Assembly (NCBI GenBank): GCA_024707145.1 | Contig: JANQAI010000013.1 | Coordinates: forward strand, 1-64,000 | Length of the DNA: 64,000 nt | Origin: Magnetospirillum sp. | GTDB taxonomy: Bacteria > Pseudomonadota > Alphaproteobacteria > Rhodospirillales > Magnetospirillaceae | Direction: 5' to 3' | Shown here: piece after piece, positions 29,238-39,961 of the stretch | Layout of the letters: each line of letters starts with the position of its first letter | How positions within the stretch are numbered: the first letter of the stretch is position 1 | The notes under the pieces: model-generated | What the model was told of the DNA's origin: nothing | The model's input: only the letters and a program-made list of their open reading frames with translations | Databases searched by the model: none | Translations under genes and position numbers: made by a program

Positions 29238-30582
29238 TCATCGCTGCGCCTCCACCAGCTGCCGGAAGACGTCGCCGCGATGCTCGAAGCTCTTGAACTG
29301 GTCCCACGAGGCGCAGGCCGGGCTCAGCAGCACCACGTCGCCCGGTTCGGCGGTGGCGGCGGCCTTGGTCACCGCCATCAGCAGCGAGCCGCACTGGGTG
29401 TGGGGGACCCGGCCCTCCAGCACCTGGGCGAAGTCCTCGGCCGCCTCGCCGATCAGGTAGGCGTGCTTGATGCGGTCGAAGTAGTGCACCAGGCTGTTGA
29501 TGCCGCCCTCTTTGGCTTGGCCGCCCAGGATCCAGTGGATGTTCTGGTAGCAGGCCAGCGCCTTCTCGGTGGCGTCGGCGTTGGTGGCCTTGGAATCGTT
29601 GATGTAGGTGACGCCGCGGATAGTGCCTACCAGTTCCTGGCGGTGGGCCAGGCCGGGATAGCTTTCCAGCCCCCTGACGATGGCGTCGTCGGCGATGCCG
29701 TCGGCGCGGGCCAGAGCGAACGCCGCGCAGGCGTTCTGCCAGTTGTGGCGGCCGGGCAGGCGGGCGACGGCGCGCAGGTCGGTCACCGGCACGCCGTCGG
29801 CGCGCAGGATGCCGTCGGCGGCCGAGACGCCCTCGGCCAGGGTCTGCTCGGCCGAGATGCGGACCACCTTGATCCCCTTGGCGGCCAACTCGTCGGCCAT
29901 CAGTTCGCAGTAATCATCGTCCACCCCGACCACGGCGGTGCCGCCGGGAGCGAGATGGTCGAACAGGCCGCGCTTGGCCGCTACATACCCTCCCATCCCG
30001 CCGTGTCGGCCCAGATGGTCGGGGGTGATGTTGAGCAGCACGCCCGCCTTGAACCTCGGGCTGCGGATCAGTTCCAGCTGATAGCTGGACAGCTCCAGCA
30101 CATAGCGGCCCTGCGGTCCCAGATCGGCCATGTCCAGGGCGGCGGTGCCCAGGTTGCCGCCGGCCGCCACCTCGCGCCCGGCCTCGGCCAGCACATGGGC
30201 CAGCAGGGTGGTGGTGGTGCTCTTGCCGTTGGTGCCGGTCACCGCCAACAGGCTGTTGTCGGGCTTGGCGCGGGCCAGCAGGCTCCACGTCGCACACCAG
30301 CGGGATGCCGGCGGCGCGGGCCTTGGCGGCCAGCGGATGGACCTTCTCCACGGGATGGGTGTGGGGGATGCCGGGGCTCCACACCACCAGATCGACCCCG
30401 TCCAGCCGGGGCTCGACCACGTCCACGCCGGCTTCGGCGGCGGCCTTGCGCGCACCCTCGCCGTCGTCCCAGGCGGTGACGCTGGCGCCGCTGGCGGCCA
30501 GCGCACGGGCGGTGGCGGTGCCGGACTTGCCCAGCCCCATGACCACCACCTTCCGACCCGAGAGCGAGGGGACGCGGATCAT
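29238..30582 (-). CDS. murD: UDP-N-acetylmuramoylalanine--D-glutamate ligase, frameshifted
   Basis: Adds D-glutamate to UDP-MurNAc-L-Ala. The N-terminal Rossmann motif is VVVMGLGKSGTATARAL, the ATP loop TGTNGKSTTTTLLAH, and the C-terminal domain has YINDSKATNADAT. The two halves are in different frames; the break is at 30278-30285, where an extra C gives GAGCCTGC (VCDVEL then LARAKPDNS). Corrected length is normal for the family. It lies between mraY and ftsW. Confidence 0.94.
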
Positions 30583-30592
30583 GCTCGCCTCC

Positions 30593-31681
30593 TCACCGCA
30601 GCTTCAGGGTGGACAGGCCCACCAGGGCCAGGATGCCGGCGATGATCCAGAAGCGGATCACCACGGTAGGTTCCGCCCAGCCCTTCTTCTCGAAGTGGTG
30701 GTGCAGCGGCGCCATGCGGAAGACGCGCTTGCCGGTCAGCTTGAAGCTGGCCACCTGGACGATCACCGATACGGTTTCCAGCACGAACAGGCCGCCGACG
30801 ATGGCCAGCACCAGTTCGTGCTTGGTCACCACCGAGACGGCGCCCAGGGCGCCGCCCATGGACAGCGAGCCGGTGTCGCCCATGAACACCATGGCCGGCG
30901 GCGCGTTGAACCACAGGAAGCCCAGGCCGGCGCCCACCAGCGCGCCGCAGAATACCGCCAGCTCGCCCGAGCCGGGCACGTAGTGGATCTGCAGGTAGTT
31001 GGCGAACACCGCGTGGCCGACCAGATAGCTGATCAGGGCGAATACGCTGCCCGCGATCATCACCGGCACGATGGCCAGGCCGTCCAGGCCGTCGGTCAGG
31101 TTGACCGCGTTGGAGGCGCCGATGATGACGAAGACGGCGAAGGGGATGAAGAACCAGCCCAGTTGCAGCAGCACCGACTTGAGGAACGGCACCGCCAGCG
31201 AGCCGGCCATGGGCTCGCGCTGGATGGCGTAGATCCAGCCCGCCGCGATCAGGGCGATGCCGATCTGGCCGACCAGCTTCAGTTTGCCGGGCAGGCCCTT
31301 GGGGTTCTTCTTGGATACCTTCAGGAAGTCGTCCATGAAGCCGATGCCGCCATAGCCCAGCGTCACCATCAGCACGATCCAGACGTAATGGCTGCGCAGG
31401 TCGGCCCACAGCAGGGTGGCGACCGTCAGGGCGATCAGGATCAGGAAGCCGCCCATGGTGGGCGTGCCCTTCTTGGTCAGCAGGTGGGATTCGGGGCCGT
31501 CCGCGCGGATGGGCTGGCCCTGCTTCTGCCATTTGCGCAGCCAGGTGATCAGGCCAGGGCCGATCAGGAACGACACGATCAGCGCCGTCAGCACCGCCCC
31601 GCCCGTGCGGAAGGTCAGGTACTTGAACAGATTGAAGACCGCGATCTCGTCGGCCAGGGGATAGAGCAGATTGTAGAGCAT
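30593..31681 (-). CDS. mraY: Phospho-N-acetylmuramoyl-pentapeptide transferase
   Basis: Membrane enzyme that makes lipid I from UDP-MurNAc-pentapeptide and undecaprenyl phosphate. The 362-residue protein has about ten membrane segments. Family motifs include [12 protein letters not shown], the Asp pair in [19 protein letters not shown] and [12 protein letters not shown], and the His-rich [12 protein letters not shown] near the C-terminus. It starts 7 bases after the murF stop. Confidence 0.98.
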   Translation of the reverse strand: MLYNLLYPLADEIAVFNLFKYLTFRTGGAVLTALIVSFLIGPGLITWLRKWQKQGQPIRADGPESHLLTKKGTPTMGGFLILIALTVATLLWADLRSHYVWIVLMVTLGYGGIGFMDDFLKVSKKNPKGLPGKLKLVGQIGIALIAAGWIYAIQREPMAGSLAVPFLKSVLLQLGWFFIPFAVFVIIGASNAVNLTDGLDGLAIVPVMIAGSVFALISYLVGHAVFANYLQIHYVPGSGELAVFCGALVGAGLGFLWFNAPPAMVFMGDTGSLSMGGALGAVSVVTKHELVLAIVGGLFVLETVSVIVQVASFKLTGKRVFRMAPLHHHFEKKGWAEPTVVIRFWIIAGILALVGLSTLKLR

Positions 31682-31688
31682 CGTCCGC

Positions 31689-33078
31689 TTAGGCCCCTTC
31701 CTGCAAAGCTTTGACCACCCGGCCCATGCGGCTGCCCGCCGAACCCTTCACCATCACCACGTCTCCCGCTTTCACCTCGGCCTTCACCAGCGGCGCCAGT
31801 TCCTCGGAATTGGCGGCGTGAAGCCCGCGCTTGCCGGCGGGCAGGGCCTCGCGCAACGCCGCGGACAAGGGGCCGGCGGTATGAACCACGTCGATGTCCC
31901 ATGCAAGCACCGCCTGCGCGACGCCGGCATGCAAAGCCGCCGAGTCTTCGCCCAGTTCCAGCATGTCGCCCAGCACCGCCATGCGCCGGCCGCCCTTGCC
32001 AGGCTTGGCCGCCGCCAGGGTGGCGATGGCCGCCTTCATGCTGACCGGGCTGGCGTTGTAGCTTTCATCGATCACCTCGGCGATGCCGCCGGGCACCGTC
32101 ACGCGGTGGCGCTCGCCCCGGCCCTTGGGCGGGGTCATGGCGGCGAGCGAACGGGCGGCGGCTTCGGCATCGGCGCCCAGGGCGCCGGCCGCCAGCACCA
32201 CTGCCAGCGAGTTCATGGCCCAGTGCAGGCCGGGAACGCCGATGCGATAGGCCAGCGCCTTGTCCTTGAGCAGGGCGAACACCGCCGTCTCCAGCGGGTC
32301 CACCGCGCAGTCCAGCAGGCGGGCGTCGGCGTCGATGTGGCTGCCGAAGGTCAGCACCGTGGTCACGCCGGCCGTTTTTGCGGCCTCGGCCAGGCGGCGG
32401 CAGTGGCGGTTGTCGCGGTTCAGCACGGCGACGCCGCCGGGCTCCAGCCCGGTGAAGATCTCGGCCTTGGCGTCGGCGATCTGCTCCACCGAGGCGAAAT
32501 GGCCGGCATGGACCAGTTCCACGGTGGTGACGATGGCCACGTGGGGCCGCACCATGGCCACCAGCGGGGTGATCTCGCCGGGATGGTTCATGCCCGAGCT
32601 CGAACACCGCGTAGCGCGATTCCGCCGGCATGCGGGCCAGCGACAGCGGCACGCCCCAGTGGTTGTTGAAGCTGCCCACCGAATAATGGGTGGCGCCCTG
32701 GGCCGACAGCGCCAGGGCCAGCATTTCCTTGGTGCCGGTCTTGCCCACCGAGCCGGTGACGGCGACGATGCGGGCGCCCGAGCGGTCGCGGGCGGCCTTG
32801 CCCAGCGCCTGCAGGCCGGCCATGGTGTCGCCCACCAGCAAGAGCGGCAGGTCCTCGCAGCCTTCCGGCACCTTGTGCACCAGGGCGGCGGCCGCACCGG
32901 CCGCGATGGCGGCCTTCACATAGGCGTGGCCGTCATGGTTGGGGCCGGCGAGCGCGATGAACAGATCGCTCTTGCCCACCGAGCGGGAATCGATGGAAAC
33001 GCCCTGGGCCGTCCAGTCGGCGCCCATCAGGGTGCCGCCGGTGGCCTGCTGTGCCTGGGTCGCGGTCCACAAGCTCAT
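31689..33078 (-). CDS. murF: UDP-MurNAc-tripeptide--D-Ala-D-Ala ligase, frameshifted
   Basis: Adds the D-Ala-D-Ala dipeptide made by DdlB. The N-terminal domain has [18 protein letters not shown], the ATP loop [14 protein letters not shown], and the C-terminal half [17 protein letters not shown]. The frame breaks at about 32592-32601, where the expected GAGCTGGGC reads GAGCTCGGGC (VFELG then MNHPGEI). The start overlaps the murE stop. Confidence 0.94.
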
Positions 33079-34540
33079 GCGGCACCTCGCACGGCCATCA
33101 GGGCCTGCTCGGCATCGTCGAAGGGCAACACCACGCCTTTCACGATCTGGCCCGCCTCGTGGCCCTTGCCGGCCAGCACCACCACGTCGCCGGCCCGAGC
33201 CTGGGCGATTGCGGCGCGGATGGCGGCGGCGCGGTCGCCGATCTCGGTGGCCTGAGGGCAGGCGGCCAGGATGGCCCGGCGGATCAGGGCGGGGTCCTCG
33301 CCGCGCGGATTGTCGTCGGTGACGATGGCGACGTCGGCCCGGGCGGCGGCGATGGCGCCCATCTGGGGCCGCTTGCCGGGGTCGCGGTCGCCGCCGCAGC
33401 CGAATACCACGATCAGCCGGCCGCTGGTGTGGGGGCGCAGCGCCGCCAGCACGGTTTCCAGGGCGTCGGGGGTGTGGGCGTAATCCACGTAGACCGGCGC
33501 TCCGGCCTCGGTCACCGCCACCTTCTGCAGGCGGCCGGGTACGCCGTCCAGCCGCTCCAGGGTGGCGAGCGCCGCCTCGGCCTCGGCGCCGCAGGCCACG
33601 ACCAGACCCAGGGCGGCCAGCGCATTGGCGGCCTGGAAGGTGCCGGCCAGGGGCAGGTGCACCTGATGGGGGCGGCCCAGGACCTCCAGGGCCAGCACCT
33701 GGCCGTGGGCATCGGGGCGGCTCTCCACCAGCTTCAGCTCCACGCCGTTGCGGCCGAAGCGCAGCAGGCGCTGGCCGCGCTGGCGGGCCACGGCCTCGAT
33801 ACGGGGGCGAAATCGCTGTCGGCGTTGATCACCGCGGTACCGCCGGCGGGCAGCAGTTCGGCGAACAGGCGCAGCTTGGCGGCGCCATAGGCCTCCATGT
33901 CCGCGTGGTAGTCCAGGTGGTCGCGGGTCAGGTTGGTGAAGGCGGCGGCCTTCAGCCTGACGCCGTCCAGCCGGTACTGGTCGAGGCCGTGGCTGGACGC
34001 CTCCATGGCCGCGTGGGTGATGCCGGCACCCGCCAATTCGGCCAGGGCGGCGTGCAGGTCCACCGGGTCGGGGGTGGTCAGGCTGGAGCGGGCCGGCCAG
34101 CCCTCGGCGACGATGCCGAGCGTGCCCAGCGACGCCGCCTTGAGACCCAGGCGGGCCCACATCTGGCGGGCGAAATTGACCGTCGAGGTCTTGCCGTTGG
34201 TGCCGGTGACGGCTGCCATGATGGCCGGCTGCGCGCCATGGAAGGCCGCCGCCGCGCGGGCGAAGGCTTGGCGGGCGTTGGGCACGGTCACCAGGGGGGC
34301 CGCGCCCGTGTCAAATTCGGTACCCTCGGGGGCCAGGATGGCGGCCGCGCCTTTGGACAGGGCGTCGGCGATGAAGGCGCGGCCATCCGTTTTCGTGCCC
34401 GGCAAGGCGGCAAACAGCATGCCGGGTCCCACTTTCCGCGAATCCGCGGTGAGCCCGGTGATTTCGGGGTTGGCGGCCAGACGGAGGCCAAGAAGATCAA
34501 TCAACCGCGGCAACGTCTTTGCTCCCGGTTCCAGCGACAA
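33075..34540 (-). CDS. murE: UDP-MurNAc-dipeptide--meso-diaminopimelate ligase, frameshifted
   Basis: Adds meso-diaminopimelate to UDP-MurNAc-L-Ala-D-Glu. The ATP loop is VTGTNGKTSTVNF. DYAHTPDALE and the DNPR motif (VTDDNPRGEDP) are present; the latter selects meso-diaminopimelate. The frame breaks near 33808 in a C run (DSDFAP then RIEAVARQRG), consistent with one lost C. The TTG at 34540 is within ftsI; a TTG overlapping the ftsI stop (LIDLLGLRL) may be the true start. Confidence 0.94.
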
Positions 34541-36254
34541 AGCCCTTGCCGCCAGGGGCCTGGGCCGGCGGCGGAGCCTTCGGCATCAGACCCATCAGCG
34601 GCGCGACCTGGGCGATGATTCGCCCGGCGACCGGCGCAGCATTCCAGCCTGCGGTGATGAATCCGTAGGTTTCCTTGGTCCCCTGGGGCTCGTCGATGCT
34701 GGCGAGAACCACGTAGCGGGGATTGTCCATGGGGAAGGCGGCGACGAAGGAGGACAATACCGCCTTCTTCTTGTAGGAACCGTTTACGGCCTTCTCGGCC
34801 GTGCCGGTCTTGCCGCCCACGTCGTAGCCGGCGACGTCCGCCTTCTTGCCGGTACCCTCGGTCACCACCAGGCGCATGAGGCTGCGCACCTGGTCCGAGG
34901 TTTTCTGCTTGATGACCCTTTCGCCGATAACGGGTTGCCCATCCGCTTGCGCCAGCAGCGTGACCGGATGGAAGGTGCCGCCGTTGACCAGGGCCGAGAC
35001 GCCCTGGACCATCTGCAGCGGGGTAATGGACAGGCCGTGGCCGAACGAGATGGTCACGGTGTTGATCTCGCGCCATGGATTGGGCACCAGCGGGCCGCCC
35101 ACCTCGGGCAGCTCGATGGACGGCGCCTGCAGCATGCCCAGTTTGGCCATGAAGGCGCGCTGGACCTCGGTGCCCACGTCCAGCGCCATGCGGGCCGAGC
35201 CGATGTTCGAGGAGTGCACCAGGACCTCCGCCACGCTGGCCCAGCGGTTCAGCGCGTGGTCGTCGTGGATGGTGTGGCCGGCGAAGACCAGCGGCTTGGT
35301 GCAGTCCACGGTGGAATTGATGTTGAACTTGCCCGAGTCGAACGCCAGCGCCGTGTTGAACAGCTTCATGGTCGAGCCCATTTCGTACGCGCCCTTGGTG
35401 GCGCGGTTGAACAGGGCCTCCGACTGGCCGGCCGGCGGATCGTTGGGGTCGAAATCGGGCAGGGACACCATGGCCAGCATCTCGCCGGTATGGATGTCCA
35501 GCACCATGCCCAGACCGCCCAGGGCGCGGAACTCGGCGATGGCCTTCAGCAGTTCGTTGCGCACAACCGTCTGGACACGCACGTCGAGGGACAGGCGCAC
35601 CGCCTCGTGGCTGCTGCGCAGGCCCTGGTCGAAGCGCTTTTCGATGCCGGCGATGCCCTTGTTGTCGATGTCGGTCATGCCGACGATATGGGCGGCCAGG
35701 TTGCCATGGGGGTAGACCCGCCTTTCGCCCTTCTCGAAGTAGAGGCCGGGAATGCCCAGGGCATTGACGTCGTATTGCTGGCGGGGCGTCAGGTTGCGGC
35801 GCAGCCAGACGAACGGCTTGCCGCTGGCCAGCTTGGATTGCACGTCGCCCTTGCCCAGGTCGGGCAGCACCGCCACCAGCTTGGCGGCGGCCTCGGCGGG
35901 GTCGAGGATCTCGTTGGCCTTGGCGTAAAGCGAAACGGTGGGCAGGCTGGTGGCCAGGATGACGCCGCTGCGGTCGGTGATGTCGGCCCGGTCCATCTCC
36001 AGCCCCTCGGTGCGGGCGGTGGGCAGGGCCCGGGGCTTGGCCGGGTTGGAATCCAGCACGGCGACATCGACCATGCGCACGGCGATCAGGCCGAAGACGC
36101 CCAGGAAACCCAGCGCGGTGGCGACCAGCCGCGCCCGGCCGGTCTCGATGGCCCGCTTGCGCACGCCGTCCAGGCGCACGGCCGCGGGCGTATTGCCGAG
36201 ATCCTCGCCTGCGTGGTAGCCGGGGATGCGGGGCTTGGGCGCGAAGAAGCTCAC
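34497..36254 (-). CDS. ftsI: Septal transpeptidase FtsI (PBP3)
   Basis: Class B penicillin-binding protein that cross-links septal peptidoglycan with FtsW. The 585-residue protein has a short cytoplasmic N-terminus, one membrane segment (about residues 45-65), a dimerisation domain and a transpeptidase domain. The catalytic motifs are all visible: MGSTMKLF (SxxK), HSSNIGS (SxN) and VGGKTGTAEK (KTG). The start overlaps the ftsL stop. Confidence 0.97.
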   Translation of the reverse strand: MSFFAPKPRIPGYHAGEDLGNTPAAVRLDGVRKRAIETGRARLVATALGFLGVFGLIAVRMVDVAVLDSNPAKPRALPTARTEGLEMDRADITDRSGVILATSLPTVSLYAKANEILDPAEAAAKLVAVLPDLGKGDVQSKLASGKPFVWLRRNLTPRQQYDVNALGIPGLYFEKGERRVYPHGNLAAHIVGMTDIDNKGIAGIEKRFDQGLRSSHEAVRLSLDVRVQTVVRNELLKAIAEFRALGGLGMVLDIHTGEMLAMVSLPDFDPNDPPAGQSEALFNRATKGAYEMGSTMKLFNTALAFDSGKFNINSTVDCTKPLVFAGHTIHDDHALNRWASVAEVLVHSSNIGSARMALDVGTEVQRAFMAKLGMLQAPSIELPEVGGPLVPNPWREINTVTISFGHGLSITPLQMVQGVSALVNGGTFHPVTLLAQADGQPVIGERVIKQKTSDQVRSLMRLVVTEGTGKKADVAGYDVGGKTGTAEKAVNGSYKKKAVLSSFVAAFPMDNPRYVVLASIDEPQGTKETYGFITAGWNAAPVAGRIIAQVAPLMGLMPKAPPPAQAPGGKGFVAGTGSKDVAAVD

Positions 36255-36961
36255 CGGACCTCCCCTGGCAGGGCCGGCGTCGAGGCGAGCGCAGGCGATT
36301 GAATGACGATGGGCCGGCCGGCGGCCGGAGCCGTGGCGGCGGGACGGATCGGCGCCGGGGCGGCAGCCACCTTGGAGGCGACAGGCGCGGCGGTGACGGC
36401 CACGGGGGCGGCGATGCCGTGCGGCGTGGTGTCCTGTCCGGGCACCAGCCTGGACTGTGCCGGCTTGGGGGCCGCGGCAAGCCTGGTGGGCGCCGGTGGC
36501 GCCGGCCTGGCCGGATGGGCGGCGGCCGGCTTGGGCTCGGCCTTCAGCGGCGCCATGGCGGCCAGCTTAGGCGCGGGGGCCTTGGCTTCGGCCTTGGCGG
36601 CGACCGATGCGGAGGGCGCCTCAGCCTTGTCCAGGGCGGCCGGCGCCGGGGCGCCGCCGCGGGCGGCGGCATAGGCCGGGCCGCCGGCGGGCAGCGCATC
36701 CAGGCTGGCGATCTGCGACGGGCCCAGCACCTTCATGGACAGGTGCTTCTCGGACAGGGCGCGCAGGCGCGTCGGGTCGTTCAGGTAGCTCCACTCCGCC
36801 TTGAGCACGTGGATGGCTTCCTGATTGGATTCGATCTCGTTGTTCAGCTCGGCCAGCCGGGCTTCCTGTTCCTTGACCTCATGCTTGACGAAGAACAGCC
36901 CGACGCCGACGGCGCCGGCCAGGCAGGCGGCGAAGATGGTGGTGGGCAGGCCGCGGATCAT
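36251..36961 (-). CDS. ftsL: Cell division protein FtsL with a long Ala/Pro-rich tail
   Basis: Small bitopic divisome protein between rsmH and ftsI. It has a membrane segment at about residues 7-25 ([18 protein letters not shown]), then a coiled-coil region ([20 protein letters not shown]) and [11 protein letters not shown]. These 80-90 residues are a normal FtsL. About 140 further residues rich in Ala, Pro and Lys follow, making the protein about twice the usual length. The tail is probably a disordered periplasmic extension. Confidence 0.88.
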   Translation of the reverse strand: MIRGLPTTIFAACLAGAVGVGLFFVKHEVKEQEARLAELNNEIESNQEAIHVLKAEWSYLNDPTRLRALSEKHLSMKVLGPSQIASLDALPAGGPAYAAARGGAPAPAALDKAEAPSASVAAKAEAKAPAPKLAAMAPLKAEPKPAAAHPARPAPPAPTRLAAAPKPAQSRLVPGQDTTPHGIAAPVAVTAAPVASKVAAAPAPIRPAATAPAAGRPIVIQSPALASTPALPGEVR

Positions 36962-37941
36962 CGCGCACCTCCGGCCGGCTGGGTCCAGGCGGGGGCGGCG
37001 GTGCGGGTGGCGGCGCGCAGTTTGGCCGAGCGGGCGCGGGGATTGCGCGCCACCTCGGCGGCACCGGCGGCGATGGCCTTGCGGTTCACCAGCGTGAAGG
37101 TGGGGGCGGGGCCGCCGGCTACCTGCGGCAGGTGACGCGACGGCGCCGGCATGTCGCCGGAACGCTGCTTCAGGAAGCCCTTGACCACCCGGTCCTCCAG
37201 GGAATGGAAGGTCACCACGGCCAGCCGGCCGCCTGGGGCCAGCACCTTCTCGGCGGCGGCGAGGCCGCGCTCCAACTCGCCCAGTTCGTCGTTCACGTGG
37301 ATGCGCAGGGCCTGGAAGGTGCGGGTGGCGGGATGGATGCCGTCGGCCGACTTCTTCACCACCCTGGCGACCACCTCGGCCAGTTCCAGGGTGCGCTCGA
37401 ACGGCTTTTCGGCGCGGGCGGCGGCGATGGCGCGGGCGACGCGGCGGGACTGCCGCTCCTCGCCCAGGCGGAACAGGATGTCGGCCAGTTCGGTTTCGCC
37501 GGCGGTGTTGACCACGTCGGCGGCGCTGGGGCCGGCCTGTTCCATGCGCATGTCCAACGGCCCGTCCTTGGCGAACGAGAAGCCGCGCTCGGGCTGGTCC
37601 AACTGCATGGAGGACACGCCGATGTCCAGCGCGACGCCGTCAACCCGATTGACGCCCGACTCAGCCAAAAGCCGGTCCATGTCGCCGAAACGGCCCTCCA
37701 GCAGGGTCAGGCGGCCGTCCCTGGCTTCGGCCAGGGCGCGGCCAGCGGCGGCGGCGTTGGGATCGCGGTCGATGGCGTAGACGCGGCAGCGGGCGCGCCC
37801 CAGCACGGCCAGGGTGTAGCCGCCGGCACCGAAGGTGCCGTCCACATAAACGCCGTTGTCCTTGACCGCCAGGGCGTCAAGGACTTCGTCCAGCAGGACC
37901 GGAATGTGCGGGGCGTCGGCGGCGGGGCGCGCTGGCGTCAT
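36958..37941 (-). CDS. rsmH: 16S rRNA (cytosine-N4) methyltransferase
   Basis: SAM-dependent enzyme that methylates the base of a cytosine in the ribosomal P site. The 327-residue protein has [13 protein letters not shown] at the start, the SAM motif [35 protein letters not shown] and the C-terminal [16 protein letters not shown]. The ATG overlaps the mraZ stop (ATGA) and the stop overlaps the ftsL start. Confidence 0.97.
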   Translation of the reverse strand: MTPARPAADAPHIPVLLDEVLDALAVKDNGVYVDGTFGAGGYTLAVLGRARCRVYAIDRDPNAAAAGRALAEARDGRLTLLEGRFGDMDRLLAESGVNRVDGVALDIGVSSMQLDQPERGFSFAKDGPLDMRMEQAGPSAADVVNTAGETELADILFRLGEERQSRRVARAIAAARAEKPFERTLELAEVVARVVKKSADGIHPATRTFQALRIHVNDELGELERGLAAAEKVLAPGGRLAVVTFHSLEDRVVKGFLKQRSGDMPAPSRHLPQVAGGPAPTFTLVNRKAIAAGAAEVARNPRARSAKLRAATRTAAPAWTQPAGGAR

Positions 37942-38405
37942 TTGCCGTCCCCTCCGGGTTTCTTCAGGGGCAGGGTGGGGCGGTTCTTCAGGGCGCGGGC
38001 GCGGATTTCGGCCTCCACCGCCTTGTAGGCCTCGGGCTCCCAGATCTGGAAGGTCTGGCCCTTGCCGACGAAGGCGCAAAGCTCGGTCAGGCTGGCATGG
38101 GCGATGACGTCCTCGGGCAGGACGATGCGGCCTTCGGGGTCCCAGGCCAGTTGGCGGGCATCGGCGAAGATCAGGGCGGACAGGTCTTCCTGCTCGGGCG
38201 AAAAGGCAGCGAAGTCCTGGGTGCTGTCGGACAGCCGCTCCATGAAATCCATGCCGCAGCCCTCGATGCAGGACGCGGTGAAGGACCGGTAGGCGATGAT
38301 GCCTTGGAAGCTTTGCTGGGCAAGGGTCGCGCGGAAGGTCGCGGGCACGCTGACGCGTCCCTTCTTGTCGACCTTGTTCACGAATGTGGAGAGGAAGAGC
38401 CCCAT
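37938..38405 (-). CDS. mraZ: Transcriptional regulator MraZ
   Basis: First gene of the dcw cluster; a DNA-binding protein related to AbrB that represses its own operon in other bacteria. The 155-residue protein has the two MraZ half-domains, each with a DxxGR motif: [12 protein letters not shown] and [20 protein letters not shown] at 38405 is taken as the start; the frame stays open to 38456. Direct repeats matching the MraZ operator lie 86 bases upstream. Confidence 0.96.
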   Translation of the reverse strand: MGLFLSTFVNKVDKKGRVSVPATFRATLAQQSFQGIIAYRSFTASCIEGCGMDFMERLSDSTQDFAAFSPEQEDLSALIFADARQLAWDPEGRIVLPEDVIAHASLTELCAFVGKGQTFQIWEPEAYKAVEAEIRARALKNRPTLPLKKPGGDGK

Positions 38406-38490
38406 CCTCGTCCGCCTTGCCGAAATAACTGCCCGATACCCCAACCCCTTCGCCAAACGACACGCACTTCGCCCGTGGGCCGCTCGTCGG

Positions 38491-38534
38491 TGGGTGCTTA
38501 TGGGATATCATGGGTAATCATGGGCGTCAATGGT
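38491..38534 (-). promoter_or_regulatory. MraZ-type operator: TGGG repeats every 10 bases
   Basis: TGGG occurs at 38491, 38501, 38511 and 38521, with a degenerate TGGT at 38531, exactly one helical turn apart (TGGGN followed by five spacer bases). This is the known form of the MraZ box. It lies upstream of mraZ, written on the plus strand while mraZ is on the minus strand. It probably mediates autoregulation of the whole dcw transcript. Confidence 0.8.
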
Positions 38535-38768
38535 ATCGAGTAGTAAAACTCTGGGCTTGTGCGGGTTTCTTACAATTTTCCCTAAGTTGTTGTCAAAGTA
38601 GTCGAAGATTGTTCCGCAAGCCATTGAGTCTGCCGCGATTTTTGCCATTCACGACGAAATGGTGGCAATGCTGGCGGTGGATACAAATCAGGAACATCTT
38701 GCCCGCCCATGATTTCCCACCGGCCGGGCGGGCCATGGGAAATCATGGGCGGGAAGGAATGGGGATTT
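38535..38768. other. Region between the mraZ operator and rnpB
   Basis: No gene is supportable here. It contains an 18-base inverted repeat, CCCGCCCATGATTTCCCA at 38702-38719 with its complement at 38736-38753, separated by 16 bases. The arms contain pairs of TGGG spaced 10 bases apart, like half of the MraZ operator. It lies just past the 3' end of rnpB and lacks a U tract on either strand, so it is not a standard terminator. Confidence 0.6.
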
Positions 38769-39171
<403 letters not shown>

Positions 39172-39177
39172 GGGCGC

Positions 39178-39206
39178 AATGTGGGCCGGATGGCATGCGG
39201 CGTCAA
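39178..39206 (-). promoter_or_regulatory. Probable sigma-70 promoter of rnpB
   Basis: On the minus strand TTGACG (39206-39201) and CACATT (39183-39178) are separated by 17 bases. The RNA 5' end would follow about 7 bases after the -10 element. Confidence 0.6.
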
Positions 39207-39371
39207 GGGGTGGCATCGGCGCGCAACAGGTCAGGTCAACGGCAAGTCTCCGCCATTGGTATTACTTGCCATGGTCTTTGGGCCGGGTCGGGTGTTGGCC
39301 TGATTTTTTCGTCCCCGTCCTGGTCCATCTTCTCGATGTGGCCCCATGTCGGGGCTATTCCCTGGCGGAAC

Positions 39372-39409
39372 GCGCCCGGCCGGGGGGATGCCTCCCCCCG
39401 GCCGGGCGC
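39372..39409 (-). terminator. Strong hairpin after the phasin gene
   Basis: A perfect 16-base inverted repeat (GCGCCCGGCCGGGGGG at 39372-39387, complement at 39394-39409) with a 6-base loop, 21 bases past the phasin stop. No U tract follows, so it may stabilise the mRNA end or terminate with help from other factors. Confidence 0.6.
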
Positions 39410-39430
39410 TTCCACATCGGGGTGTCCGTC

Positions 39431-39778
39431 TCAGGCGCGCGGCTGGGCCGCGGTGGCGGCCGAGGACAGCGCCTCGGAGGACAGCTTCACCACCAGTTCG
39501 CTCAGGCGGCGGGCGTCGTCCAGGTATTCGTCATAGGCTTGGCGCGCCAGGCGCAACTGGGTCTCGACGAATTCGTTGGGCGACTGGCACTGGCGCAGTT
39601 GCTCGGCCGCGCCGATGGAATGGCGCAGCGAGTTCTGCGTCAGCGCGATAAGTTGGCCGTTGATCTGGTTCCAGTTGTCCACCCACACCGCCGCCAACTG
39701 GTTGGCGTTGCGGCCGTTCTGCTCTACCGCGGCTTCGGCGGTGCGCACGGCCTTCAATTCACTTCTACGCTCGCTCAT
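39431..39778 (-). CDS. Phasin family protein
   Basis: A 115-residue, largely alpha-helical protein with the phasin pattern: ANQLAAVWVDNWNQINGQLI, then ALTQNSLRHSIGAAEQLRQC and QSPNEFVETQLRLARQAYDE. Phasins coat polyhydroxyalkanoate granules. The start is taken at MSERRSELKAV (39778) behind GGAAGGAGAAA. It stands alone between rnpB and cheZ; no polyhydroxyalkanoate synthase gene is in the window. Confidence 0.85.
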   Translation of the reverse strand: MSERRSELKAVRTAEAAVEQNGRNANQLAAVWVDNWNQINGQLIALTQNSLRHSIGAAEQLRQCQSPNEFVETQLRLARQAYDEYLDDARRLSELVVKLSSEALSSAATAAQPRA

Positions 39779-39961
39779 CTTTTTCTCCTTCCCTGGGCTG
39801 GCTCGATATGGCCGGCCCACAGAAGGTACTCAATTCAGTCTCGGCTTCCGCCTGGGCATGCGGCGTATCCCGCAGGGAAGGCGCCGCCCGGCGGGTCGTC
39901 CAGGGGATGTTCCTTTCGGTCAGGTGGAGGTTCGCCCCTGGTGGTGCGGGGGGCGAAGGCT

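Noticed and set aside
38702..38753. Inverted repeat as an rnpB terminator
   Set aside because: No U tract follows on either strand and the loop is 16 bases; listed only as an unexplained repeat.
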